Shown here: positions 23,226 through 34,709 of the stretch, in pieces
Position numbering within the stretch: the stretch's first letter is position 1
Layout of the letters: the number at the start of each line of letters is the position of its first letter
Source of the DNA: Nomia melanderi
Lineage: Eukaryota; Arthropoda; Insecta; Hymenoptera; Halictidae
NCBI RefSeq assembly: GCF_051020985.1
Contig: NW_027475133.1
Span: 4,650,001-4,714,000, forward strand
DNA: 64,000 bases
Reading direction: 5' to 3'
The notes under the pieces: generated by a model
What the model was told of the DNA's origin: nothing
The model's input: the letters and a program-made list of their open reading frames with translations, nothing else
Databases searched by the model: none
Translations under genes and position numbers: made by a program

Positions 23226-25301
23226 GTGAATTATCTGCAGGAGGCCCTGGCGCATGAATCTGGGAAGCGGGAACGAGCTCGGACCACCAGGGGCCGAGAA
23301 AACCACCGTCTCATGGGGCCGGACACTCAGAGTCAGGGGAAAATCCAATATATATCTGGTGATATCTCGGGTGCTATTAGAGATAGCGCAATAAACGAAA
23401 GTGAATTATCTGCAGGAGGCCGTGGCGCATGAATCTGTGCAGCGGGAACGACCTCGGACCACCAGGAGCCGAGAAAACCACCGTCTCATGGGGCCGGACA
23501 CACAGGGTCAGGGGAAAATCCAATAAATATCTGGTGATATCTCGGGTGCTATTAGAGATAGCGCAATAAATCAAAGTGCATTGTCTGTAGGAGGCCCTGG
23601 CGCATGAACCTGTGCAGCGGGAACGACCTCGGACCACCAGGGGCCGAGAAAACTACAGTCTCATGGGGGCGGACACTCAGGGTCTGGGGAAAATCCAATA
23701 TATATCTGGTGATATCTCGGTTCCTATTACAGATAGCGAAATAAACCAAAGCGAATTATCTGCAGGAGGCCCTGGCGCATGAATCTGTGCAGCGGGAACG
23801 ACCTCGGACCACCAGGGGCCGAGAAAACCACCGTCTCATGGGGCTGGACACTCAGGGTGAGGGAAATATCCAATATATATCTGGTGATATCTCGGGTGTT
23901 ATTACAGATAGCGCAATAAATCAAAGTGCATTGTCAGTAGGAGGCCGTGGCGCATGAATCTGGGCAGCGGGAACGACCTCGGACCACCAGGCGCCGAGAA
24001 GACCACAGTCTCATGGGTCCGGACACTCAGGGTCAGGGAAAAATCCCATATATATCTGGTGATATCTTAGGTGCTGTTAGAGATAGCGCAATAAACCAAA
24101 GTGAATTATCTGCAGGAGGCCCTGGCGCATGAATCTGTGCTGCGGGAACGACCTCGGTCCACCAGGGGCCGAGAAAACCACCGTCTCATGGGGCTGGACA
24201 CTCAGGGTGAGGGAAATATCCAATATATATCTGGTGATATCTCGGGTGCTATTATAGATGGCGCAATAAACCAAAGTGAGTTATCTGTAGGAGGCCCTGG
24301 CGCATGAATCTGTGCAGCGGGAACTACCTCGGACCACCAGGGGCTGAGAAAACCACCGTCCCGAGGGGCCGGACACTTAGGGTCAGGGAAAAGTCCAATA
24401 TATATCTGGTGATATCTCGGGTGCTATTAGAGATAGCGCAATAAACCAAAGTGAATTATCTGCAGGAGGCCCTGGCGCATGATTCTGTGCAACGGGAACG
24501 ACCTCGGACCACCAGGGGCCGAGAAAACCACAGTCTAATGGGGCCGGACACTCAGGGTCAGGGCAAAATCCAATATATATCTGGTGATATTTCGGGTGCT
24601 ATTAGAGATAGCGCAATAAACCAAAGTGAATTATCTGCAGGAGGCCCTGGCGCATGAATGTGTGCAGCGGGAACGACCTCGGGCCACCAGGGGCCGAGAA
24701 AACCGCCGTCTCATGGGGCCGGACACTCAGGGTCAGGGAAAAATCCAATATATATCTGGTGATATCACGGGCGCTATTACAGATAGCGCAACAAATCAAA
24801 GTGCATTGTCAGTAGGAGGCCGTGGCGCATGAATCTGGGCAGCGGGAACGACCTCGGACCACCAGGGGCCGAGAAGACCACCGTCTCATGGGGCCGGACA
24901 CTCAGGGTCAGGGGAAAATCCAATATATATCTGGTGATATCTCGGGTGCTATTACAGATAGCGCAATAAATCAAAGTGTGTTGTCTGTAGGAGGCCCTGG
25001 TGCATGAATCTGTGCAGCGGGAACGACCTCGGACCACCAGGGTCCGAGAAAACCACCGTCTCATGGGGCCGCACACTCAGGGTCAGTGAGAAATCCAATA
25101 TATATCTGGTGATATCTCGGGTGCTATTACAGATAGCGCAATAAATCAAAGTGCATTGTCTGTAGGAGGCCCTGGCGCATGTATCTGTGCAGCGGGAACG
25201 ACCTCGGACCACCAGGGGCCGAGAAAACCACAGTCTCATGGCGCCGACCACTCAGGGTCTGGGGAAAATCCGATATATATCTGGTGATATCTCGGGTCCT
25301 A
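23226..25301 (+). repeat. HOR family I, terminal truncated unit
   Basis: Follows the 16,055 and 20,253 units until about 24,380, then skips three monomers (525 bp) across a join in 24,380-24,392. It continues to about 24,660 with sequence like 17.8 kb and then passes into monomers of other types. Private changes include 'gaacgagctcgg' at 23,271-23,282 and 'atagatggcgc' near 24,255. No gene is seen. Confidence 0.85.
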
Positions 25302-25651
25302 TTACAGATGGCGAAATAAATCAAAGTGAATTATCTGCAGGAGGACCAGGCGCATGAATCTGTGCAGCGGGAACGACCTCGGTCCACCAGGGGCCGAGAA
25401 AACCACCGTCTGATGGGGCTGGACACTCAGGGTGAGGGAAATATCCAATATATATCTGGTGATATCTTGGGTGCTATTACAGATAGCGCAATAAATCAAA
25501 GTGAATTATCTGCAGGAGGACCAGGCGCATGAATCTGTGCAGCGGGAACGACCTCGGTCCACCAGGGGCCGAGAAAACCACCGTCTGATGGGGCTGGACA
25601 CTCAGGGTGAGGGAAATATCCAATATATATCTGGTGATATCTCGGGTGCTA
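25302..25651 (+). repeat. Tandem duplication of a single monomer
   Basis: Two successive monomers share the rare combination 'ggaggaccaggcgc', 'ctcggtccacc' and 'gtctgatggggctgg'. I see one difference between them: 'gatatcttggg' in the first and 'gatatctcggg' in the second. The related block at 59,236-59,410 has this monomer once, so this is a one-monomer gain here or a loss there. Confidence 0.85.
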
Positions 25652-28600
25652 TTACAGATAGCGCAATAAATCAAAGTGCATTGTCTGTAGGAGGCCCTGG
25701 CGCATGAATCTGTGCAGCGGGAACCACCTCGGACCACCAGGGGCCGAGAAAACTACAGTCTCATGCGGCCGGACACTCAGGGTCTGGGGAAAATCCAATA
25801 TATATCTGGTGATATCTCGGGTCCTATTACAGATAGGGAAATAAATCAAAGTGAATTATCTGCAGGAGTCCCTGGCGCATGAATCTGTGCAGCGGGAACG
25901 ACCTCGGTCCACCAGGGGCCGAGAAAACTACCGTCTCATGGGGCCGGACACTCAGGGTCAGGGAAAAATCCAATATATATCTGGTGATATCTCGGGTGCT
26001 ATTATAGATAGCGCAATAAACCAAAGTGAGTTATCTGTAGGAGGCCCTGGTGCATGAATCTGTGCAGCGGGAACGACCTCGGATCACCAGGGGCCGAGAA
26101 AACCACCGACACATGGGGCCGGACACCCTAGGTCATGTAAAAATCCAGCATATATCTGGTGATATCTCGGGTGCTATTGCAGATAGCGCAATAAATCAAA
26201 GTGCATTGTCTGTAGGAGGCCCTGGCGCATGAATCTGGGCAGCGGGAACGACCTCGGACGACCAGGGGCCGAGAAAACCACCGTCTCATGGGGCCGGACA
26301 CTCAGGGTCAGGGAAAAATCCAATATATATCTGGTGATATCTTGGGTGCTATTACAGATAGCGCAATAAATCAAAGTGCGTTGTCTGTAGGAGGCCCGGG
26401 GGCATGAATCTGTGCAGCGGGAACGACCTCGGACCACTAGGGGCCGAGAAAACCACAGTCTCATGGGGCCGGACACTCAGGGTCAGGGGAAAATCCAATA
26501 TATATCTGGTGATATCTCGGGTGCTATTACGGATAGCGCAATAAATCAAAGTGCATTGTCTGTAGGAGGCACTGGCGAATGAATCTGTGCAGCAGGAACG
26601 ACCTCGGACCACCAGTGGCCGAGAAAATTACAGATATTCGGAATCCGTCACCCAAGGTCATGTAAAAATCCAGCATATATCTGGTGATATCTCGGGTGCT
26701 ATTAGAGATAGCGCGATAAATCAAAGTGAATTATCTGCAGGAGGCCCTGGCGCATGAATGTGTGCAGCGGGAACGACCTCGGACCACCAGGGGCCGAGAA
26801 AACCACAGTCTCATGGGGCCGGACACTCAGGGTCAGGGAAAAATCCAATATATATCTTGTGATATCTCGGGTGCTATTACAGATAGCGCAATAAATCAAA
26901 GTGCGTTGTCTGTAGGAGGCTCTGGCGCATGAATCTGTGCAGCGGGAACGACCTCGGACCACTAGGGGCCGAGAAAACCACAGTCTCATGGGGCCGGACA
27001 CTCAGGGTCAGTGGAAAATCCAATATATATCTGGTGATATCTCGGGTGCTATTACAGATAGCGCAATAAATCAAAGTGCGTTGTCTGTAGGAGGCCCTGG
27101 CGCATGAATCTATGCAGCGGGAACGACCTCGGACCACCAGGGTCCGAGAAAACCACCGTCTCATGGGGCTGGACACTCAGGGTGAGGGAAATATCCAATA
27201 TATATCTGGTGATATCTCGGGTGCTATTAGTGATAGCGCAATAAACCAAAGTGATTTGTCTGCAAGAGGCCCTGGTGCATGAATCTGTGCAGCGGGAACG
27301 ACGTCGGATCACCGGGGGCCGAGAAAACCACCATCTCATGGGGCCGGACACTCAGGGTCAGGGGAAAATCCAATATATATCTGGTGATATCTTGGGTGCT
27401 ATTACAGATAGCGCAATAAATCAAAGTGCGTTGTCTGTAGGAGGCCCTGGGGCATGAATCTGTGCAGCGGGAACGACCTCGGACCACTAGGGGCCGAGAA
27501 AACCACAGTCTCATGGGGCCGGACACTCAGGGTCAGGGGAAAATCCAATATATATCTGGTGATATCTCGGGTGCTATTATAGATAGCGCAATAAACCAAA
27601 GTGAGTTATCTGTAGGAGGCCCTGGTGCATGAATCTGTGCAGCGGGAACGACCTCGGATCACCAGGGGCCGAGAAAACCACCGACACATGGGGCCGGACA
27701 CCCTAGGTCATGTAAAAATCCAGCATATATCTGGTGATATCTCGGGTGCTATTGCAGATAGCGCAATAAATCAAAGTGCATTGTCTGTAGGAGGCCCTGG
27801 CGCATGAATCTGGGCAGCGGGAACGACCTCGGACGACCAGGGGCCGAGAAAACCACCGTCTCATGGGGCCGGACACTCAGGGTCAGGGAAAAATCCAATA
27901 TATATCTGGTGATATCTTGGGTGCTATTACAGATAGCGCAATAAATCAAAGTGCGTTGTCTGTAGGAGGCCCTGGGGCATGAATCTGTGCAGCGGGAACG
28001 ACCTCGGACCACTAGGGGCCGAGAAAACCACAGTCTCATGGGGCCGGACACTCAGGGTCAGGGGAAAATCCAATATATATCTGGTGATATCTCGGGTGCT
28101 ATTGCAGATAGCGCAATAAACCAAAGTGAATTATCTGCAGGAGGCCCTGGCGCATGAATCTGGGCAACGGGAACGACCTCGGACCACCAGGGGCCGAGAA
28201 AACCGCAGTCTCATGGGGCCGGACACTCAGGGTCAGGGGAAAATCCAATATATATCTGGTGATATTTCGGGTGCTATTAGAGATAGCGCAATAAACGAAA
28301 GTGAATTATCTGCAGGAGGCCCTGGCGCATGAATCAGTGCAGCGGGAACGACCTCGGACCACCAGGGGCCGAGAAAACCACCGTCTCATGGGGCTGGACA
28401 CTCAGGGTGAGGGAAATATCCAATATATATCTGGTGATATCTCGGGTGCTATTAGAGATAGCGCAATAAGCCAAGTGAGTTATCTGCAGGAGGCCCTGGC
28501 GCCTGAATCTGTGCAGCGGGAACGACCTCGGACCACCAGGGTCCGAAAAAACCACAGTCGCATGGGGCCGGACACTCAGGGTCAGGGGAAAATCCAATAT

Positions 28601-31034
28601 ATATCTGGTGATATCTCGGGTGCTATTAGATACAGCGCAATAAACCAAAGTGAATTATCTGCAGGAGGCCCTGGCGCATGAATATGGGAAGCGGGAACGA
28701 CCTCGGACCACCAGGGGCCGAGAAAAACACCGTCTCATGGGGCCGGACACTCAGAGTCAGGGGAAAATCCAATATATATCTGGTGATATCTCGGGTGCTA
28801 TTAGAGATAGCGCAATAAACGAAAGTGAATTATCTGCAGGAGGCCCTGGCGCATGAATCTGTGCAGCGGGAACGACCTCGGACCACCAGGAGCCGAGAAA
28901 ACCACCGTCTCATGGGGCCGGACACTCAGGGTCAGGGGAAAATCCAATATATATCTGGTGATATCTCGGGTGCTATTAGAGATAGCGCAATAAATCAAAG
29001 TGCGTTGTCTGTAGGAGGCCCTGGCGCATGAACCTGTGCAGCGGGAACGACCTCGGACCACCAGGGGCCGAGAAAACTACAGTCTCATGGTGGCGGACAC
29101 TCAGGGTCTGGGGAAAATCCAATATATATCTGGTGATATCTCGGTTCCTATTACAGATAGCGCAATAAACGAAAGTGAATTATGTGCAGGAGGCCCTGGC
29201 GCATGAATCAGTGCAGCGGGAACGACCTCGGACCACCAGGGGCCGAGAAAACCACCGTCTCATGGGGCTGGACACTCAGGGTGAGGGAAATATACAATAT
29301 ATATCTGGTGATATCTCGGGTGCTATTAGAGATAGCGCAATAAGCCAAGTGAGTTATCTGCAGGAGGCCCTGGCGCCTGAATCTGTGCAGCGGGAACGAC
29401 CTCGGACCACCAGGGTCCGAAAAAACCACAGTCTCATGGGGCCGGACACTCAGAGTCAGGGGAAAATCCAATATATATCTGGTGATATCTCGGGTGCTAT
29501 TAGAGATAGCGCAATAAACGAAAGTGAATTATCTGCAGGAGGCCCTGGCGCATGAATCTGTGCAGCGGGAACGACCTCGGACCACCAGGAGCCGAGAAAA
29601 CCACCGTCTCATGGGGCCGGACACTCAGGGTCAGGGGAAAATCCAATATATATCTGGTGATATCTCGGGTGCTATTAGAGATAGCGCAATAAATCAAAGT
29701 GCGTTGTCTGTAGGAGGCCCTGGCGCATGAACCTGTGCAGCGGGAACGACCTCGGACCACCAGGGGCCGAGAAAACTACAGTCTCATGGTGGCGGACACT
29801 CAGGGTCTGGGGAAAATCCAATATATATCTGGTGATATCTCGGTTCCTATTACAGATAGCGATATAAACCAAAGCGAATTATCTGCAGGAGGCCCTGGCG
29901 CATGAATCTGTGCAGCGGGAACGACCTCGGTCCACCAGGGGCCGAGAAAACCACCGTCTCATGGGGCTGGACACTCAGGGTGAGGGAAATATCCTATATA
30001 TATCTGGTGATATCTCGGGTGCTATTACAGATAGCGCGATAAATCAAAGTGAATTATCTGCAGGAGGCCCTGGCCCATGAATCTGTGCAGCCGGAACGAC
30101 CTCGGTCCACCAGGGTCGAGAAAACCACCGTCTCATGGGGCTGGACACTCAGGGTGAGGGAAATATCCAATATATATCTGGTGATATCTCGGGTGCTATT
30201 ACAGATAGCGCAATAAATCAAAGTGCATTGTCAGTAGGAGGCCGTGGCGCATGAACCTGGGCAGCGGGAACGACCTCGGACCACCAGGGGCCGAGAAGAC
30301 CACCGTCTCATGGGGCCGGCCACTCAGGGTCAGGGGAAAATCCAATCTATATCTGGTGATATCTCGGGTGCTATTAGAGATAGCGCAATAATCCAAAGGG
30401 AATTATCTGCAGGAGGCCCTGGCGCATGCATCTGTGCAGCGGGAACGACCTAGGACCACCAGGGGCCGAGAAAACCACCGTCTCATGGGGCCGGACACTC
30501 AGGGTAAGGGAAAAATCCAATATATATCTGGTGATATCTCGGGTGCTATTATAGATAGCGCAATAAACCAAAGTGAGTTATCTGTAGGAGGCCCTGGCGC
30601 ATGAATCTGTGCAGCGGGAACGACCTCGGATCACCAGGGGCCGAGAAAACCACCGACACATGGGGCCGGACACCCTAGGTCATGTAAAAATCCAGCATAT
30701 ATCTGGTGATATCTCGGGTGCTATTGCAGATAGCGCAATAAATCAAAGTGCATTGTCTGTAGGAGGCCCTGGCGCATGAATCTGGGCAGCGGGAACGACC
30801 TCGGACGACCAGGGGCCGAGAAAACCACCGTCTCATGGGGCCGGACACTCAGGGTCAGGGAAAAATCCAATATATATCTTGTGATATCTCGGGTGCTATT
30901 ACAGATAGCGCAATAAATCAAAGTGCGTTGTCTGTAGGAGGCTCTGGCGCATGAATCTGTGCAGCGGGAACGACCTCGGACCACTAGGGGCCGAGAAAAC
31001 CACAGTCTCATGGGGCCGGACACTCAGGGTCAGT
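25652..31034 (+). repeat. Irregular, mosaic monomer block
   Basis: About 31 monomers without a regular unit. A stretch at about 26,000-26,480 recurs at 27,575-28,055, exactly 1,575 bp (9 monomers) later. The stretch 26,702-27,180 matches 32,124-32,600 and 35,799-36,275. The stretch 28,126-29,880 is again related to family I, with marker 'tatgggaagcgg' near 28,683, and holds an internal repeat (28,301 and 29,175) of which the second copy has lost one monomer. A 1-bp deletion is at 30,112-30,120 ('agggtcgag'). No gene is seen. Confidence 0.8.
26628..26684 (+). repeat. Diverged monomer centre, class N1 (exemplar)
   Basis: Between the A run after 'gccgag' and 'atatctgg', the usual 'tcatggggccggacactca' is replaced by 'gatattcggaatccgtcacc' followed by 'caaggtcatgtaaaaatcc'. 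Flanks are linked: 'cactggcgaatgaatc', 'gcagcaggaac' and often 'ccagtggcc'. I count 15 such centres, starting near 26,628, 32,050, 35,725, 39,400, 42,550, 42,899, 46,222, 46,572, 48,669, 49,019, 51,814, 55,838, 58,288, 60,212 and 62,835. Length is kept at 175 bp. Confidence 0.85.
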
Positions 31035-34000
31035 GGAAAATCCAATATATATCTGGTGATATCTCGGGTGCTATTACAGATAGCGCAATAAATCAAAGTG
31101 CGTTGTCTGTAGGAGGCCCTGGCGCATGAATCTGTGCAGCGGGAACGACCTCGGACCACTAGGGGCCGAGAAAACCACAGTCTCATGGGGCCGGACACTC
31201 AGGGTCAGTGGAAAATCCAATATATATCTGGTGATATCTCGGGTGCTATTACAGATAGCGCAATAAATCAAAGTGCGTTGTCTGTAGGAGGCCCTGGCGC
31301 ATGAATCTGTGCAGCGGGAACGACCTCGGACCACCAGGGTCCGAGAAAACCACCGTCTCATGGGGCTGGACACTCAGGGTGAGGGAAATATCCAATATAT
31401 ATCTGGTGATATCTCGGGTGCTATTACTGATAGCGCAATAAATCAAAGTGCATTGTCTGTGGGAGGCCGTGGCGCATGAACCTGGGCAGCGGGAACGACC
31501 TCGGACCACCAGGGGCCGAGAAGACCACCGTCTCATGGGGCCGGCCACTCAGGGTCAGGGGAAAATCCAATATATATCTGGTGATATCTCGGGTGCTATT
31601 ACAGATAGCGCAATAAATCAAAGTGCGTTGTCTGTAGGAGGCCCTGGCGCATGAATCTGTGCAGCGGGAACGACCTCGGACCACTAGGGGCCGAGAAAAC
31701 CACAGTCTCATGGGGCCGGACACTCAGGGTCAGGGGAAAATCCAATATATATCTGGTGATATCTCGGGTTCTATTACAGATAGCGCAATAAATCAAAGTG
31801 CATTGTCCGTAGGAGGCCCTGGCGCATGAATCTGTGCAGAGGGAACGACCTCGGACCACCAGGGGCCGAGAAAACCACCGTCTCATGGGGCCGGACACTC
31901 AGGGTCAGGGAAAAATCCAATATATATCTGGTGATATCTCGGGTGCTATTAGAGATAGCGCAATAAACCAAAGTGAATTATCTGCAGGAGGCACTGGCGA
32001 ATGAATCTGTGCAGCAGGAACGACCTCGGACCACCAGTGGCCGAGAAAATTACAGATATTCGGAATCCGTCAGCCAAGGTCATGTAAAAATCCAGCATAT
32101 ATCTGGTGATATCTCGGGTGCTATTAGAGATAGCGCGATAAATCAAAGTGAATTATCTGCAGGAGGCCCTGGCGCATGAATGTGTGCAGCGGGAACGACC
32201 TCGGACCACCAGGGGCCGAGAAAACCACAGTCTCATGGGGCCGGACACTCAGGGTCAGGGAAAAATCCAATATATATCTTGTGATATCTCGGGTGCTATT
32301 ACAGATAGCGCAATAAATCAAAGTGCGTTGTCTGTAGGAGGCTCTGGCGCATGAATCTGTGCAGCGGGAACGACCTCGGACCACTAGGGGCCGAGAAAAC
32401 CACAGTCTCATGGGGCCGGACACTCAGGGTCAGTGGAAAATCCAATATATATCTGGTGATATCTCGGGTGCTATTACAGATAGCGCAATAAATCAAAGTG
32501 CGTTGTCTGTAGGAGGCCCTGGCGCATGAATCTGTGCAGCGGGAACGACCTCGGACCACCAGGGTCCGAGAAAACCACCGTCTCATGGGGCTGGACACTC
32601 AGGGTGAGGGAAATATCCAATATATATCTGGTGATATCTCGGGTGCTATTACTGATAGCGCAATAAATCAAAGTGAATTGTCTGTAGGAGGCCGTGGCGC
32701 ATGAATCTGGGCAGCGGGAACGACCTCGGACCACCAGGGGCCGAGAAGACCACCGTCTCATGGGGCCGGCCACTCAGGGTCAGGGGAAAATCCAATATAT
32801 ATCTGGTGATATCTCGGGTGCTATTAGAGATAGCGCAATAAGCCAAAGGGAATTATCTGCAGGAGGCCCTGGCGCAAGCATCTGTGCAGCGGGAACGACC
32901 TAGGACCACCAGGGGCCGAGAAAACCACCGTCTCATGGGGCCGGACACTCAGGGTCAGGGGAAAATCCAATATATATCTGGTGATATCTCGGGTGCTATT
33001 ACAGATAGCGCAATAAATCAAAGTGCGTTGTCTGTAGGAGGCCCTGGCTCATGAATCTGTGCAGCGGGAACGACCTCGGACCACTAGGGGCCGAGAAAAC
33101 CACAGTCTCATGGGGCCGGACACTCAGGGTCAGGGGAAAATCCAATATATATCTGGTGATATCTCGGGCGGTATTAGAGATAGCGCAATAAACCAAAGTG
33201 AATTATCTGAAAGAGGCCCTGGCGCATGAATCTGTGCAGCGGGAACGACCTCGGTCCACCAGGGGCCGAGAAAACCACCGTCTCATGGGGCTGGACACTC
33301 AGGGTGAGGGAAATATCCAATATATATCTGGTGATATCTCGGGTGCTATTACAGATAGCGCAATAAATCAAAGTGCATTGTCAGTAGGAGGCCGTGGCGC
33401 ATGAATCTGGGCAGCGGGAACGACCTCGGACCACCAGGGTCCGAGAAAACCACCGTCTCATGGGGCCGGACACTCCGGGTCAGGGGAAAATCCAATATAT
33501 ATCTGGTGATATCTCGGGTGCTATTACAGATAGCGCAATAAATCAAAGTGCGTTGTCTGTAGGAGGCCCTGGCGCATGAATCTGTGCAGCGGGAACGACC
33601 TCGGACCACCAGGGTCCGAGAAAACCACCGTCTCATGGGGCCGGACACTCCGGGTCAGGGGAAAATCCAATATATATCTGGTGATATCTCGGGTGCTATT
33701 ACAGATAGCGCAATAAATCAAAGTGCGTTGTCTGTAGGAGGCCCTGGCGCATGAATCTGTGCAGCGGGAACGACCTCGGACCACTAGGGGCCGAGAAAAC
33801 CACAGTCTCATGGTGCCGGACACTCAGGGTCAGGGGAAAATCCAATATATATCTGGTGATATCTCGGGTTCTATTACAGATAGCGCAATAAATCAAAGTG
33901 CATTGTCCGTAGGAGGCCCTGGCGCATGAATCTGTGCAGAGGGAACGACCTCGGACCACCAGGGGCCGAGAAAACCACCGTCTCATGGGGCCGGACACTC

Positions 34001-34709
34001 AGGGTCAGGGAAAAATCCAATATATATCTGGTGATATCTCGGGTGCTATTAGAGATAGCGCAATAAACCAAAGTGAATTATCTGCAGGAGGCCCTGGTGC
34101 ATGCATCTGTGCAGCGGTAACGACCTCCGACCACCAGGGGCCGAGTAAACCGCAGTCTCATGGGGCCGGACACTCAGGGTCAGGGAAAAATCGAATATAT
34201 ATCTGGTGATATCTCGGGCGCTATTAGAGATAGCGCAATAAACCAAAGTGAATTATCTGCAGGAGGCCCTGCCGCATGAATCTGTGCAGAGGGAACGACC
34301 TCGGACCACCAGAGGCCGAGAAAATGACAGATTTTCGGTATCCGCCACCCAAAGTCATGTAAAAATCCAGCATATATATGGAGCTTTCTCGGGTGCTATT
34401 ACAGATAGCGCAATAAATCAAAGTGCACTGTCTGTAGGAGCCCCTGGCGCATGAATCGGGGCAGCGGGAACGACCTCGGACGACCAGGGGCCGAGAAAAC
34501 CACCGTCTCATGGGGCCGGACACTCAGGGTCAGGGAAAAATCCAATATATATCTGGTGATATCTCGGGCGCTATTAGAGATAGCGCAATAAATCAAAGTG
34601 CATTGTCCGTAGGAGGCCCTGGCGCATGAATCTGTGCAGAGGGAACGACCTCGGACCACCAGGGGCCGAGAAAACCACCGTCTCATGGGGCCGGACACTC
34701 AGGGTCAGT
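31035..34709 (+). repeat. HOR family II unit a, 3,675 bp (21 monomers)
   Basis: Exactly 21 x 175 bp and followed directly by a second copy. Comparing the two I found only two substitutions: 'gcggtaacg' at 34,115-34,123 (copy: 'gcgggaacg'), and 'actcagggtgag' near 32,600 (copy: 'actctgggtgag' near 36,275). The unit includes one N1 monomer (32,050) and one N2 monomer (34,325), plus two 'gagaagacc...ggccactca' monomers (about 31,471 and 32,701). Confidence 0.9.
34325..34390 (+). repeat. Diverged monomer centre, class N2 (exemplar)
   Basis: Related to N1 but with 'gattttcggtatccgccacc', then 'caaagtcatgtaaaaatcc', and ending 'tatatatggagctttctcgg'. The ending removes the GATATC palindrome found in most monomers. 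I count ten copies, starting near 34,325, 38,000, 43,772, 44,645, 50,065, 52,339, 53,039, 54,089, 56,363 and 57,063. None occurs before 34 kb, so N2 marks the right half of the window. Confidence 0.85.

Noticed and set aside
26628..26684. Transposon insertion as the source of the N1/N2 centres
   Set aside because: Monomer length stays at 175 bp, and there are no terminal repeats or target-site duplications. It is a sequence replacement within the unit, not an insertion.
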